DNA of 39,007 bases from Streptomyces sp. SID9727 (GCF_010550605.1 NZ_JAAGNI010000334.1:1-39007), one strand, 5' to 3'. Numbered from the stretch's first letter, positions 7,801 through 15,363 are shown. Made by a program: numbers and translations. Notes: a model not told the origin generated them from the sequence alone.

Positions 7801-8657
7801 GCGCAGTCGATGGGGCGGCGTTCCCGCGCGGACGCCTCGGCGTGCCGCAGGACGGCGTCGGGGGCGACGAGCACCCGGTGGCCCGCCAGGTGGGCGCGCC
7901 AGCACAGGTCGACGTCGTCACGCATGAGCGGGAGCCTGCGGTCGAAGCCGCCCAGCTCCTCCCAGACGTCGCGCCGGACGAGCATGCCGGCGGTGGAGAC
8001 GGACAGGACGGTGCGGACCTGGTCGTGCTGGCCCTGGTCCTGCTCGCGGCGGTCGAGGCCGGTCCAGCGGCGGCCGCTGTTGGCGATGGAGACGCCGACT
8101 TCGAGGAGCTGTCGGCGGTCGTACCAGCCGCGCAGCTTGGGGCCGACGATCGCGGCGTGCCGGTCGTTGTCCACGACGCGGAGCATCTCGGCGAGCGCGT
8201 CGGGCGCGGGCGCGCAGTCGTCGTGGAGCAGCCAGAGCCACTGCACCGGTTCGCCGTGCGGCAGCTCGGGCATCTCGTACGCCTCGTCGTGCCAGGTCCG
8301 GGTGACCGGGTCCCAGCCGCTGGGCCGCTTCAGGTAGGGCAGGTCGTCCGGGGTGAGGACGCCGGCCGTGCGGCTCGCCTCGTCGACGGCGGTGCCGAAG
8401 CTCGTACGCCGCGCCAGGTGCAGGACGCGGTCGGCGCCGAGGGCCTCGGTGACCAGGCGCGCGGAGTCGTCGGCGCTGCCGGTGTCGGCGGCGACGACGT
8501 TCTGTACGGGGCGCTCCTGGCCGAGCAGTCCGGCGAGCGCGTCGGGCAGCCAGCGTGCGCCGTCGTGGGAGACGAGCACGGCGGTGACGACATGCCGGGG
8601 GAACTCGGGGGCGGCGGCGGCCGCGTACGGCGCCGTTGATTGGCTGTGCACGGACAT
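4821..8657 (-). CDS. Very large membrane-bound family 2 glycosyltransferase
   Basis: About 1278 residues. Residues about 20-300 form a GT2 domain: the VTAVLVSHDGARWLPDALAGL start, LLHDDCAPAPDAL (DD metal site), and MRDDVDLCWRAHLAGHRVL (acceptor/catalytic acidic motif). From about 430 to 810 there are many hydrophobic segments (roughly ten or more TM helices), then an extracytoplasmic stretch, a last TM near HTVWIWAQIALAVVLVVMAL and a cytoplasmic-looking acidic tail ending in Tyr/Gln/Pro repeats. I chose ATG 8657 (MSVHSQSTAP) with GGAGGG upstream; GTG 8720 in the same frame would add 21 residues. A TAGTGT hexamer at 8763-8768 could be its -10. It probably adds sugars from a cytoplasmic donor to an envelope polymer. 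The substrate is unknown. Confidence 0.85.
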   Translation of the reverse strand: MSVHSQSTAPYAAAAAPEFPRHVVTAVLVSHDGARWLPDALAGLLGQERPVQNVVAADTGSADDSARLVTEALGADRVLHLARRTSFGTAVDEASRTAGVLTPDDLPYLKRPSGWDPVTRTWHDEAYEMPELPHGEPVQWLWLLHDDCAPAPDALAEMLRVVDNDRHAAIVGPKLRGWYDRRQLLEVGVSIANSGRRWTGLDRREQDQGQHDQVRTVLSVSTAGMLVRRDVWEELGGFDRRLPLMRDDVDLCWRAHLAGHRVLVAPDAVLRHAEASARERRPIDCAGRNVASPHRVDKAGAVYTMLVNAPGRKLPWVMLRLVVGTLLRTLAYLVGKVPGQAVDEVTGLLSTLLRPGRILAARRARGKGAVDAAELRGLFPAPGATVRATVEQVAGNFGGSDADSGGSRHGSVESGPGGDDADYLEVDQFARLKKVGRKPGPVLFALLLLVSLVACRDLIGGGALAGGALLPAPGDVSDLWSRYADGWHTVGTGGTQTAPPYLAVISALSALFLGSTGFALTLLLVCSVPLAGLTAYFVTRPLLPSRLLRAWASVAYAFLPAATGALATGRLGTAVLAVLLPLIARTAVSAHGMRASGGARGSWRATWAYTLLLTVAMAFTPIVWPLAVVLGLGVLVLRRGDIAAYGLRFLAAVGTPVLVLAPWSLSLLSSPSAFLEEAGLETGTGSASALDLLGLSPGGPKAAGGVLLLGIVLAALAALLRGERQFAVRTAWVAALVSLAFAGLANGSGWAGPATLVYGAALIAAALVGADGARIRVAELSFGWRQPVAVLIALAAGVAPVLAAAGWMIGGAAGPLERRDPVQVPAFVAEESGTRDQPRTLVLGGTSSASVDYTLVRGSGARLGDAELAEAQGGNSHLDKVVANLVAGSGADQGSQLSGFAIRYVLVRDGAPKQMSRVLDATPGLSRLSQLDGSALWRVDRQVARVMIVPSGAGDEPLPVGSQPVEAHTRIPAGGNGRVLRIADAADPGWQATLNGRALTAKTVDGWAQGFELPAEGGTLDLTYEEPFTHTVWIWAQIALAVVLVVMALPGRRREIDDDLPEEAEAVAAEPVAGEGRRARRLRAAALAESEAAEDAPGQQDAESVPDRAPGQEETGEQPAYVPAQQSAETDPAAPEGDDSAFVPQQQYGDWADGQGQYQDAGHPQYQDGAPYQDPQAPYQDPQYAEGQQQQPDTGGYDPYGYPQYQEGQYQEGQYQDGQYAGPYDPPAYDPQSYDPNGYGPEAGQYGEQRPYDPQNPENPAPGQNPWPTGNASRGESE
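5008..5049. repeat. 15-bp tandem repeat in the glycosyltransferase tail
   Basis: TCCTGGTACTGGCCC is repeated at 5008 and 5023, with a partial third copy at 5038. Read leftward it encodes a five-residue YQEGQ unit. The wider stretch 4950-5190 carries more distant versions (YQDPQ, YQDG, YDPQ). Because the unit is a multiple of three, copy-number change would leave the reading frame intact. Confidence 0.8.
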
Positions 8658-8883
8658 CGAGGTACGGGCCCTCCGGCCGGGTCCGGGGGACGTCCCCCCG
8701 GGGGCTGCATCGGTGTACACGCGCGCTCTGTCGGGTCGTTGGCGCGTCTCGGACGGGGCCCCACACTAACGGTAGGGGTCACCGGGGTGGTGCGGAGCGG
8801 TTGAACGAGGGCGCGAGCGGGTAGCGGCCGGCGCGGATTTCCGCCGGGTGCGGGCATGGCGGTGGTGCTGCCCGGGTACGGCG

Positions 8884-8920
8884 ACGGCCCGCCGCCTGCG
8901 GGGTGCAGGCGGCGGGCCGT
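8884..8920 (-). terminator. Strong stem-loop terminator after whiB
   Basis: A perfect 16-bp stem (ACGGCCCGCCGCCTGC at 8884-8899 and its complement at 8905-8920) with the 5-base loop GGGGT. It lies 38 bases beyond the whiB stop within the 300-base gap before the glycosyltransferase start. There is no T-tract, as is common for streptomycete terminators. Confidence 0.85.
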
Positions 8921-8957
8921 GGTGTTCGCGCGCGGTGGGCCGGGCCGGTCGGCCCGG

Positions 8958-9221
8958 TCAGACCGCGGCCTTCTTCAGGCGTCGGCGCTCACGCTCGGAG
9001 AGGCCGCCCCAGATGCCGAACCGCTCGTCCTTCGAGAGGGCGTACTCCAGGCACTCGGACCGGACTTCACAGGCGAGACAGACCTTCTTCGCCTCGCGGG
9101 TCGATCCACCCTTCTCGGGAAAGAAGGACTCGGGGTCGGTCTGGGCGCACAGTGCGCGCTCCTGCCAGCCGAGCTCTTCGTCCGCGTCCTCGACCAGCAG
9201 TTGCTGGAACAGCTCGGTCAT
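8958..9221 (-). CDS. whiB: Developmental transcription regulator WhiB
   Basis: 87 residues, the length of streptomycete WhiB. The four iron-sulfur ligands are Cys25, Cys48, Cys51 and Cys57 (C-x22-C-x2-C-x5-C), followed by the GIWGG turn (69-73) and the basic C-terminus ERERRRLKKAAV that contacts DNA in Wbl proteins. The segment SFFPEKGGSTREAKKVCLAC is near identical to my memory of S. coelicolor WhiB and its mycobacterial orthologue WhiB2. WhiB is known to act with WhiA to trigger sporulation septation. Gene context (F420 and GDP-mannose genes around it) matches the WhiB2 locus, which separates it from other Wbl paralogues. It has its own promoter and a strong terminator, so it appears monocistronic. 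Confidence 0.95.
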   Translation of the reverse strand: MTELFQQLLVEDADEELGWQERALCAQTDPESFFPEKGGSTREAKKVCLACEVRSECLEYALSKDERFGIWGGLSERERRRLKKAAV

Positions 9222-9932
9222 GTGCGCCCCTCGTCTGTCTTCTGCGTCCCGTGATGCGGCCGTTACCGAATCGGCCGAACGACACGGGTGAAATTACAAG
9301 CGTGTAGCTCTGGCTGGTCAAGCCCGGATCTGCTATTGGCTCCGGTATTCACCCTGCGGCACCAACCGTATGCGTTAAGTGTTCAAATCACCAAAAACCT
9401 GACATATGCCATGGGCGCTACCGTGTTCCCGTCCGCCATGGAGACAAACCACTGCGGGCGCGGACACGTTTCGATTCGATCACTGAAGCGACCAAGATCA
9501 CATTCGGGTCACGGTGCCGCGCCCACGTTTGGCAGCGCGGCTGTTGCGCCACCTGTCCCCACCATCGGCCGCTAAAACCTTTCTCCGCGCGGAGTAACCG
9601 GATGAGGTGAAACATTGCCGCCAAACCGGGCATTGGATTGACACCGGGCGGCTCTTTGGTTCTCCTTGATGGCATGCCAGTGACCTCAGCGACGCACGCG
9701 ACCCGCGCCCGTGGGTTCCGCAGCGCTGTCCAGGCTCGCTGTCGCTGTTCCAGCTGTCTCAGCTGTTGATGCCGCCGACGCCGTCGTAGCCCTTCCGCTC
9801 CGGCCCGGCACCGCTCGTCCCGACCCTCCCCGCGCGGCCCCTCCGGCTTTCCGGCCGCCGTTGTCCACGGACCCCGCGACGAGCCCACCGCACCGCATGC
9901 CGCACTCGCACCCTGCCGAGGAACCACGCTCC
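9222..9932. other. Large divergent intergenic region between whiB and cysteine dioxygenase
   Basis: 711 bases, with 9290-9660 visibly richer in A and T than the neighbours. It holds the leftward whiB promoter (9293-9321), a perfect 12-bp palindrome CTCCGCGCGGAG at 9583-9594, and a rightward TTGACA at 9638-9643 without a good -10 at normal spacing. GACAC words, the core of the known WhiA motif, occur at 9281, near 9459 and near 9640. A GTG at 9711 opens a longer reading of the dioxygenase gene, but its first 74 residues are low complexity and I do not accept them as coding. Confidence 0.55.
9293..9321 (-). promoter_or_regulatory. Vegetative promoter of whiB
   Basis: Read leftward: -35 TTGACC (9316-9321), a spacer of exactly 17 bases, and -10 TGTAAT (9293-9298), five of six matches to TATAAT. 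Initiation near 9286 would give a leader of about 65 bases before the ATG at 9221. This is the best sigma-HrdB-type promoter in the window. Confidence 0.7.
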
Positions 9933-10466
9933 ATGAACAGCAGCGACAGCGACCTCCAGATCGCCGGCGACCTCCTGGAGGTCCAGCACCTTCTCCGCCC
10001 CGTCCCCGAACACCCCGCCACCGTGGCGGAGTTCGTCGGCCTCGCCCGTACGATCGCGGCCGACCGCGACCGGTGGGCGCCGCTCGTCCGGTACGACGCC
10101 ACCACCCGCTGGTACCACCGCCTGCGCGCGGTTCCCCAAGGTCTCGGCTCCGCTCGACCGGGGGAAACCCCACTCGGCTACGAGGTCTGGCTCCTCAGCT
10201 GGGTGCCGGGGCAGGGCAGCGGGCTGCACGGCCACGGGCCGTCCTCCGGCGTCCTGACCGTGCTCGACGGCGAACTGACCGAACGTACGGAGCGGGGGAC
10301 GCGGACGCTGGGCGCGGGCGCGCAGCGCGTCTTCGCCCCCGGCTACCTCCACGAGGTCGTCAACGACTCCCTGGAACCGGCCGTCAGCCTCCACATCTAC
10401 TACCCGGGCCTCACCGACATGCCGATGCACGCCGCGCAGTGCGCCACGGCGGCCGCGACGGCCTGA
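9933..10466 (+). CDS. Cysteine dioxygenase family protein (cupin)
   Basis: 177 residues from ATG 9933, preceded by GAGGA ten bases upstream. The cupin metal site is visible as His99-x-His101 (GLHGHGPSSG) and His140 (YLHEVVND). The usual cupin glutamate after HxH is absent, as in cysteine dioxygenases, and SLHIYYPG (153-159) supplies the family's C-terminal tyrosines. Expected activity is iron-dependent oxidation of cysteine (or another small thiol) to the sulfinate. Residues about 67-82 (VPQGLGSARPGETPLG) are an unusual insertion encoded by a palindromic repeat (10131-10168) between two core strands. The gene is divergent from whiB and lies upstream of cofD, separated by two hairpin-bearing repeats. 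Exact substrate uncertain. Confidence 0.8.
   Translation: MNSSDSDLQIAGDLLEVQHLLRPVPEHPATVAEFVGLARTIAADRDRWAPLVRYDATTRWYHRLRAVPQGLGSARPGETPLGYEVWLLSWVPGQGSGLHGHGPSSGVLTVLDGELTERTERGTRTLGAGAQRVFAPGYLHEVVNDSLEPAVSLHIYYPGLTDMPMHAAQCATAAATA
10131..10168. repeat. Palindromic repeat embedded in frame in the dioxygenase gene
   Basis: The arms GTTCCCC and GGGGGAAAC pair with one bulged A, followed inward by GGTC/GACC. The centre reads CTCGGCTCCGCTCG. Its sequence resembles a short palindromic element (GTTCCCCAAG...CTCGG...CGCTCGA...GGGGGA) that I recall as common between streptomycete genes. Here it is translated without breaking the frame. Confidence 0.6.
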
Positions 10467-10468
10467 AG

Positions 10469-10561
10469 GCCCCCCACCACCCCGACACGGGTCAGGCTCC
10501 GCCTGACAGTCCCACCCGTCGCCCCCCACCACCCCCACAAAGGCCAGGCTCCGCCTGACAG
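10469..10561. repeat. 41-bp direct repeat, each copy ending in a small hairpin
   Basis: Copies at 10469-10509 and 10521-10561 differ at only four positions by eye. Each has a C-rich first half and ends with (G)TCAGGCTCCGCCTGAC: a GTCAGG/CCTGAC stem around CTCCG in copy 1, and the same with one mismatch in copy 2. They fill the gap between the dioxygenase stop and cofD. They may act as a terminator or read-through filter; the last bases of copy 2 overlap the presumed cofD -10. Confidence 0.8.
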
Positions 10562-10564
10562 ACT
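10559..10564 (+). promoter_or_regulatory. Putative -10 of a leaderless cofD promoter
   Basis: CAGACT is followed by seven bases and the ATG of cofD at 10572; no Shine-Dalgarno sequence is present. The hexamer overlaps the end of the second 41-bp repeat. Confidence 0.35.
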
Positions 10565-10571
10565 GTTGGGC

Positions 10572-11528
10572 ATGCGCATTGTGGTTCTGGCCGGCGGTAT
10601 CGGTGGTGCTCGTTTCCTGCGGGGTCTCAAGGAGGCCGCGCCCGACGCGGACATCACGGTCATCGGCAACACCGGTGACGACATCCATCTGTTCGGGCTC
10701 AAGGTCTGCCCCGACCTCGACACCGTGATGTACACCCTCGGCGGTGGCATCAACGAGGAGCAGGGCTGGGGCCGTACCGACGAGACGTTCCACGTCAAGG
10801 AGGAGCTCGCCGCTTACGGCGTGGGCCCCGAGTGGTTCGGGCTCGGCGACCGCGACTTCGCGACGCACATCGTCCGTACGCAGATGCTCGGCGCGGGCTA
10901 CCCGCTCAGTGCCGTCACCGAGGCGCTCTGCGCGCGCTGGAAGCCGGGCGTCCGGCTGCTGCCGATGTCCGACGACCGCGTCGAGACGCATGTGGCGATC
11001 GAGGAGGACGGCGAGAGCCGGGCCGTGCACTTCCAGGAGTACTGGGTGAAGCTGCGGGCCGCCGTGCCGGCGCGGGCGATCGTGCCCGTCGGCGCGGAGC
11101 AGGCGAAGCCGGCGCCCGGTGTCCTGGAGGCGATCGCCGGGGCCGACGTCATCCTCTTCCCGCCGTCCAACCCGGTCGTCTCCGTCGGGACGATCCTCGC
11201 CGTGCCCGGCATCCGCGAGGCCATCGCCGAGGCCGGCGTGCCGGTCGTCGGCCTCTCCCCCATCGTCGGTGACGCACCGGTGCGCGGGATGGCCGACAAG
11301 GTCCTCGCGGCGGTGGGCGTCGAGTCGACCGCCGCCGCCGTCGCCGAGCACTACGGCTCCGGGCTGCTCGACGGCTGGCTGGTCGACACCGTGGACGCGG
11401 ACGCGGTCGGGCGGGTGGAGTCCGCGGGCATCCGCTGCCGGTCCGTACCGCTGATGATGACCGACGTCGCCGCCACCGCCGAGATGGCGCGGCAGGCGCT
11501 CGCCCTCGCCGGGGAGGTCCGCGCGTGA
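10572..11528 (+). CDS. cofD: CofD/FbiA: phospho-(enol)lactate transferase of coenzyme F420 synthesis
   Basis: 318 residues from ATG 10572 ([19 protein letters not shown]). The Gly-rich N-terminal nucleotide/dinucleotide loop GGIGGARF, the [18 protein letters not shown] segment, NEEQGWGR and the [10 protein letters not shown] motif are all characteristic of CofD/FbiA. The enzyme joins a phosphoenolpyruvate-derived (or lactate-derived) guanylyl intermediate to the deazaflavin Fo, giving dehydro-F420-0 or F420-0. A TTG at 10566 would add two residues, but the ATG gives the conserved start. The stop overlaps the fbiB start by four bases (GTGA), so the two are translationally coupled. Cytoplasmic. 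Confidence 0.93.
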   Translation: MRIVVLAGGIGGARFLRGLKEAAPDADITVIGNTGDDIHLFGLKVCPDLDTVMYTLGGGINEEQGWGRTDETFHVKEELAAYGVGPEWFGLGDRDFATHIVRTQMLGAGYPLSAVTEALCARWKPGVRLLPMSDDRVETHVAIEEDGESRAVHFQEYWVKLRAAVPARAIVPVGAEQAKPAPGVLEAIAGADVILFPPSNPVVSVGTILAVPGIREAIAEAGVPVVGLSPIVGDAPVRGMADKVLAAVGVESTAAAVAEHYGSGLLDGWLVDTVDADAVGRVESAGIRCRSVPLMMTDVAATAEMARQALALAGEVRA

Positions 11529-12835
11529 GCTCCGCCGACGCCCCCTCCTACCGGGTGTGGGCCCTGTCCGGGATGCCCGAGGTGCGGCCCGGGGACGACC
11601 TCGCGAAGCTGATCGCGGCCACCGGGCCGGAGCTCGTGGACGGTGACGTCCTGCTCGTCACCTCGAAGATCGTCTCCAAGGCGGAGGGCCGGATCGTGCG
11701 GGCCCCCGACCGGGAGGCGGCGATCGACGCCGAGACGGTACGGGTGGTGGCGCGGCGCGGTCCGCTGCGGATCGTGGAGAACCGGCAGGGCCTGGTCATG
11801 GCCGCCGCCGGTGTCGACGCGTCGAACACTCCCGCCGGGACGGTCCTGCTGCTCCCGGAGGACCCCGACGCATCGGCCCGGGCGATCCGGGAAGGGCTGC
11901 GGGAGGCGCTCGGCGTCGAGGTCGGCGTCCTCGTCACGGACACCTTCGGACGGCCCTGGCGCAACGGGCTGACCGATGTCGCCATCGGCGCGGCGGGAGT
12001 GCGGGTGCTGGACGACCTGCGGGGCGGGCGGGACGCGCACGGCAATCCGCTGGCCGCGACCGTGATCGCCACCGCCGACGAGCTGGCCGCCGCCGGCGAC
12101 CTGGTCAAGGGGAAGACGGACGGGCTGCCCGTCGCCGTGGTGCGCGGGCTCGGGCATGTCGTGGACGCGGCGGACGAGCAGGACGCCCGTGCGCTGGTGC
12201 GGGTCGCGGCCGACGACATGTTCCGGCTGGGGACCTCCGAGGCGGTCCGGGAGGCGGTGACGCAGCGGCGTACGGTGCGCGAGTTCACGGACGAGCCGGT
12301 GGATCCGGGGGCGGTGCGGCGTGCGGTCGCCGCCGCCGTGACCGCGCCGGCGCCGCACCACACGACGCCGTGGCGGTTCGTGCTGCTGGAGTCCCCGGAG
12401 TCGCGGACCCGGCTGCTCGACGCCATGCGGGACGCGTGGATCGCGGACCTGCGGCGCGACGGCAAGAGCGAGGAGTCGGTCGCCAAGCGGGTGCGGCGGG
12501 GCGATGTGCTGCGCCGGGCGCCGTATCTGGTGGTGCCGTGCATGGTCATGGACGGTTCGCACACGTACGGGGACGAGCGGCGGGACGGCGCGGAGCGCGA
12601 GATGTTCGTGGTCGCGGCGGGGGCCGGCATCCAGAACTTCCTGGTGGCGCTGGCCGGGGAGCGGCTGGGGTCGGCGTGGGTGTCCTCGACGATGTTCTGC
12701 CGGGATGTGGTGCGGTCCGTTCTGGGGCTGCCGGGGTCATGGGATCCGCTGGGGGCGGTTGCGGTGGGGCACGCGGTGGCGGCCCCCGGGCCGCGGGCGG
12801 GGCGGTCCGCGGAGGACTTCGTCGTGGTGCGGTAG
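11525..12835 (+). CDS. fbiB: FbiB/CofE: bifunctional F420 gamma-glutamyl ligase and FMN-dependent reductase
   Basis: 436 residues, the full two-domain FbiB length. Residues about 10-235 are the CofE ligase ([59 protein letters not shown]), which adds glutamates to F420-0. Residues about 245-436 form a nitroreductase-fold FMN domain ([52 protein letters not shown]), which in mycobacterial FbiB reduces dehydro-F420-0. It starts with GTG inside the cofD stop. After the stop there is a small GGCGCC-TCC-GGCGCC hairpin (about 12838-12852). Confidence 0.93.
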   Translation: MSSADAPSYRVWALSGMPEVRPGDDLAKLIAATGPELVDGDVLLVTSKIVSKAEGRIVRAPDREAAIDAETVRVVARRGPLRIVENRQGLVMAAAGVDASNTPAGTVLLLPEDPDASARAIREGLREALGVEVGVLVTDTFGRPWRNGLTDVAIGAAGVRVLDDLRGGRDAHGNPLAATVIATADELAAAGDLVKGKTDGLPVAVVRGLGHVVDAADEQDARALVRVAADDMFRLGTSEAVREAVTQRRTVREFTDEPVDPGAVRRAVAAAVTAPAPHHTTPWRFVLLESPESRTRLLDAMRDAWIADLRRDGKSEESVAKRVRRGDVLRRAPYLVVPCMVMDGSHTYGDERRDGAEREMFVVAAGAGIQNFLVALAGERLGSAWVSSTMFCRDVVRSVLGLPGSWDPLGAVAVGHAVAAPGPRAGRSAEDFVVVR

Positions 12836-12899
12836 GCGCCTCCGGCGCCGTGTCCCGGGGTCCTGGCTCCGTGTGACCTGAGCGCCCGACGGGCCGCTC

Positions 12900-12942
12900 G
12901 GGGCTCTGCCCCGGACCCCGGTCCTCGATCGCCGGACGGGCT
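12900..12942. repeat. Intergenic REP-like element, copy 2
   Basis: GGGGCTCTGCCCC (12900-12912, stem GGGGC/GCCCC) is followed by GGACCCCGGTCCTCGATCGCCGGACGGGCT, in which GTCC and GGAC pair around TCGATCGCC. It lies between the convergent fbiB and DNA glycosylase genes and could stop transcription from both sides. It is the most complete of the three copies (589-621, 24398-24443). Confidence 0.6.
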
Positions 12943-13001
12943 TGTTCTCGCTCGGCCCCTCGTCACCCTGCGGGCTTGATCGTGGCCCGGGCTCAGGGGT
13001 T

Positions 13002-13985
13002 CTACAGCCGTGCGATGTCCCTCGGCTGGAAGCGCGGTGCTCTTCTCGGGGGCGTCGCGCCCGAGAGCAGGATCAGGCGGGTCGCCCGGTGGCGTTGGCC
13101 CTCGTACGGGGTCAGGAGGGTGAGCATCTCCTCGTCGTCCGCATGCCGGTTGCCCGCCAGGGCGTGGCCGACGATGCCGGGGAGGTGGAAGTCGCCCACC
13201 GTCACCGCGTCCGGCGCGCCGTTCGAGCGTTGCAGGGTCTCCGCCGCCGTCCAGGGGCCGATGCCCGGGATCGCCTGGAGGCGGGTCAGCGCGTCGGGGA
13301 GGTCCATCGCGGACGCCTCCTCCATGCGGCGGGCCACCCGGACCGCGCGCAGGATCGTCGCCGAGCGCTTGCTGTCGACGCCCGCGCGGTGCCAGTCCCA
13401 GGACGGGATCAGCGACCAGGTGCGGGCGTCCGGCATCACGTAGAGGCCGTACTCCTGCGGGCCGGGCGCAGGCTCCCCGTACTGGCGCACCAGGAGGCGC
13501 CAGGCGCGGTACGCCTCGTCCGTCGTGACCTTCTGCTCCAGGATCGACGGGATCAGCGACTCCAGGACCAGGCCCGTGCGCAGCAGCCGCAGTCCGGGGC
13601 GGCGGTGCTGGGTCTGGGCGAGGAGGCGGTGGCGCGGGGTGAAGGCCGCCGGGTCGTCGCCCTCGCCGAGCAGCGTGGGCAGCTGGTCCAGCAGCCAGGG
13701 CGCGCCGGGCCCCCAGGCGGACGCCTCGATCCGGCCGTCCCGGGCGACGACGTGCAGCGTGCCGGGGCCCTCGGGGGTGCGGCTGGCCCGGCGCACGGAG
13801 CCGTCGGCGACCATCCGGAACGTGGGGTCGGCGGGGCCACGACGCAGGGGGCCGAGGACGAGCCTCAGGTCGAGCGGGCCCGGCGGCGTCCAGACACGGG
13901 TCTGCGCCGCCGGTACGGGCGTGGCCGCCGCCTGGTGCGGGACGGGCGCGCGCCGGGCGTTGCGGGGAGCGAAGCGTCCTGCCAC
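13002..13985 (-). CDS. AlkA-like DNA-3-methyladenine glycosylase (HhH-GPD family)
   Basis: 327 residues from GTG 13985, chosen because GAGGA lies eight bases upstream; in-frame codons further upstream give no better site. The helix-hairpin-helix LQAIPGIGPWTAAETL (about 236-251) and the catalytic aspartate region VTVGDFHLPG (Asp265) are intact. The first 150 residues form a divergent N-terminal domain. Such enzymes excise alkylated bases in base-excision repair. It is convergent with fbiB and its start is 90 bases from the manC stop, so manC read-through could reach it. Substrate range cannot be deduced. Confidence 0.85.
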   Translation of the reverse strand: MAGRFAPRNARRAPVPHQAAATPVPAAQTRVWTPPGPLDLRLVLGPLRRGPADPTFRMVADGSVRRASRTPEGPGTLHVVARDGRIEASAWGPGAPWLLDQLPTLLGEGDDPAAFTPRHRLLAQTQHRRPGLRLLRTGLVLESLIPSILEQKVTTDEAYRAWRLLVRQYGEPAPGPQEYGLYVMPDARTWSLIPSWDWHRAGVDSKRSATILRAVRVARRMEEASAMDLPDALTRLQAIPGIGPWTAAETLQRSNGAPDAVTVGDFHLPGIVGHALAGNRHADDEEMLTLLTPYEGQRHRATRLILLSGATPPRRAPRFQPRDIARL

Positions 13986-14075
13986 GGATGAGGTCCTCGG
14001 TCGTCGGGGCTGCCTGTCGAGGGTACGGCGAATTTCGGCCACTCGGTCCCCTATGGGCCGGAGTCGCCGGGTGGC

Positions 14076-15167
14076 TCACTCGTCCGAGGAGAACCGCACC
14101 GACGCGTCCGGCAGACGCGCCCCGCACCAGACGCGGACGCCCTCGCGGAGCTCGTTGTCGGCGCCCACCTCCGCGCCGTCGCCGACGACCGCGCCGGCCA
14201 GCACCGTACGGCCGCCGATCCTGGCGCGCTCGCCGACCAGGGAGTCCGTGATCACCGCGCCGGGTTCGACGACCGCGCCCGCGAGCACGGTGGAGCCGTC
14301 GATCCGGGTGCCCGCGCCGATCACCGCGCCGTCGCCGATGACCGTACCGCCGGAGAGCTTGGCGTCGGAGGCGACCGAGGCGGTCGGCAGGACGAGGCTG
14401 TCGCCGCAGCGGCCGGGCACCGCCGGGGAGGGCGCGCGGCCGAGCACCAGGTCCGCGGAGCCCTTGATGAACGCCTGCGGAGTGCCGAGATCCAGCCAGT
14501 ACGTGGAGTCGACCATGCCCTGGAGGTGGGCGCCGTCGGCGAGGAGCCCGGGAAAGGTCTCGCGTTCGACGGAGACGGGACGGCCGGCCGGGATGGTGTC
14601 GATGACCGAGCGGCGGAAGATGTACGCGCCGGCGTTGATCTGGTCGGTGACGATCTCCTCGGGCGTCTGCGGTTTCTCCAGGAAGGCCGTGACACGGCCG
14701 GTGTCGTCGGTCGGCACGAGGCCGAAGGCGCGCGGGTCCTCGACCCGGGTCAGGTGGAGGGAGACGTCGGCACCGGAGTCGGCGTGCGAGGTGACCAGGG
14801 CCCGGATGTCGAGCCCGGTGAGGATGTCGCCGTTGAAGATGAGGACCGGTTCGTCCGGTCCCGACGCGAGGCGGTGGGCGACGTTCCGGATGGCGCCGCC
14901 GGTACCGAGCGGTTCGCGCTCGGTGACGTACTCGATGTGCAGGCCGAGCGAGGAGCCGTCGCCGAAGTACGGCTCGAAGACCTCGGCCAGGTACGAGGTC
15001 GCGAGGACGATGTGCTCGACCCCGGCGGCCCGGGCACGCGCCAGCTGGTGCGTGAGGAAGGGGACGCCCGCCGCCGGAACCATGGGCTTGGGCGTGTGCA
15101 CCGTGAGCGGGCGCAGCCGGGTTCCCTTGCCGCCGACCAGGAGGATCGCTTCTTTTGCCTCTGTCAC
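14076..15167 (-). CDS. manC: Mannose-1-phosphate guanylyltransferase-type nucleotidyltransferase (ManC-like)
   Basis: 363 residues from GTG 15167 (VTEAKEAILLVGGKGTRLRP). The signature GGKGTRLRPLT (12-22) binds nucleotide; later come KPMVPAAGVPFL, VTEREPLGTGGAI, FNGDIL (metal aspartate) and DLGTPQAF. The C-terminal third is a left-handed beta-helix of hexapeptide repeats (GGTVIGDGAVIGAGTRIDG onwards). Sequence alone does not separate GDP-mannose from other NDP-sugar synthases. Position near manB and whiB matches the actinobacterial manC locus, so GDP-mannose synthesis is the likely role. Upstream it has only a weak GAAGA ribosome site and, from 15212, a large palindrome that would lie in its leader or promoter. 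Confidence 0.85.
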   Translation of the reverse strand: MTEAKEAILLVGGKGTRLRPLTVHTPKPMVPAAGVPFLTHQLARARAAGVEHIVLATSYLAEVFEPYFGDGSSLGLHIEYVTEREPLGTGGAIRNVAHRLASGPDEPVLIFNGDILTGLDIRALVTSHADSGADVSLHLTRVEDPRAFGLVPTDDTGRVTAFLEKPQTPEEIVTDQINAGAYIFRRSVIDTIPAGRPVSVERETFPGLLADGAHLQGMVDSTYWLDLGTPQAFIKGSADLVLGRAPSPAVPGRCGDSLVLPTASVASDAKLSGGTVIGDGAVIGAGTRIDGSTVLAGAVVEPGAVITDSLVGERARIGGRTVLAGAVVGDGAEVGADNELREGVRVWCGARLPDASVRFSSDE

Positions 15168-15211
15168 AGCACTGTCTTCGCTTCCTGCTGGGGCCGGGCG
15201 TCGTGTGAAGT

Positions 15212-15363
15212 TGTCGTCCCCTCCCCGCTGGATCAGCTCGGGGCGTCCGGTGCGGTCGGTCGCAGGGCGCCGAAGCGTCCTCATGGCGGAGCCACTCGGG
15301 CACTTCGGCGACGCCGCGAGCGGTCGTGCCGGGCGTCCCGAGCCCAGCGGGGAGGGGACGACA
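15212..15363. repeat. 152-base imperfect palindrome (long hairpin or MITE-like element)
   Basis: The ends are a perfect 20-bp inverted repeat: TGTCGTCCCCTCCCCGCTGG at 15212-15231 and its complement at 15344-15363. Pairing continues inward: 15237-15250 with 15329-15342 (14 pairs including two G-T), 15251-15263 with 15316-15328 (several wobbles), and 15268-15275 with 15303-15310 (8 pairs). A TGGC-GGA-GCCA hairpin sits at the tip (15284-15294). I see no target-site duplication (GAAGT left, GCTTG right). Confidence 0.75.

Noticed and set aside
5169..8639. 1156-codon rightward open frame opposite the glycosyltransferase
   Set aside because: Composition is Gly/Arg/Asp/Glu-rich without domains. It is the expected antisense shadow of a long GC-rich gene.
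9711..9932. N-terminal extension of the cysteine dioxygenase from GTG 9711
   Set aside because: The added 74 residues are Ala/Pro-rich and unlike the family. ATG 9933 has a good GAGGA site.
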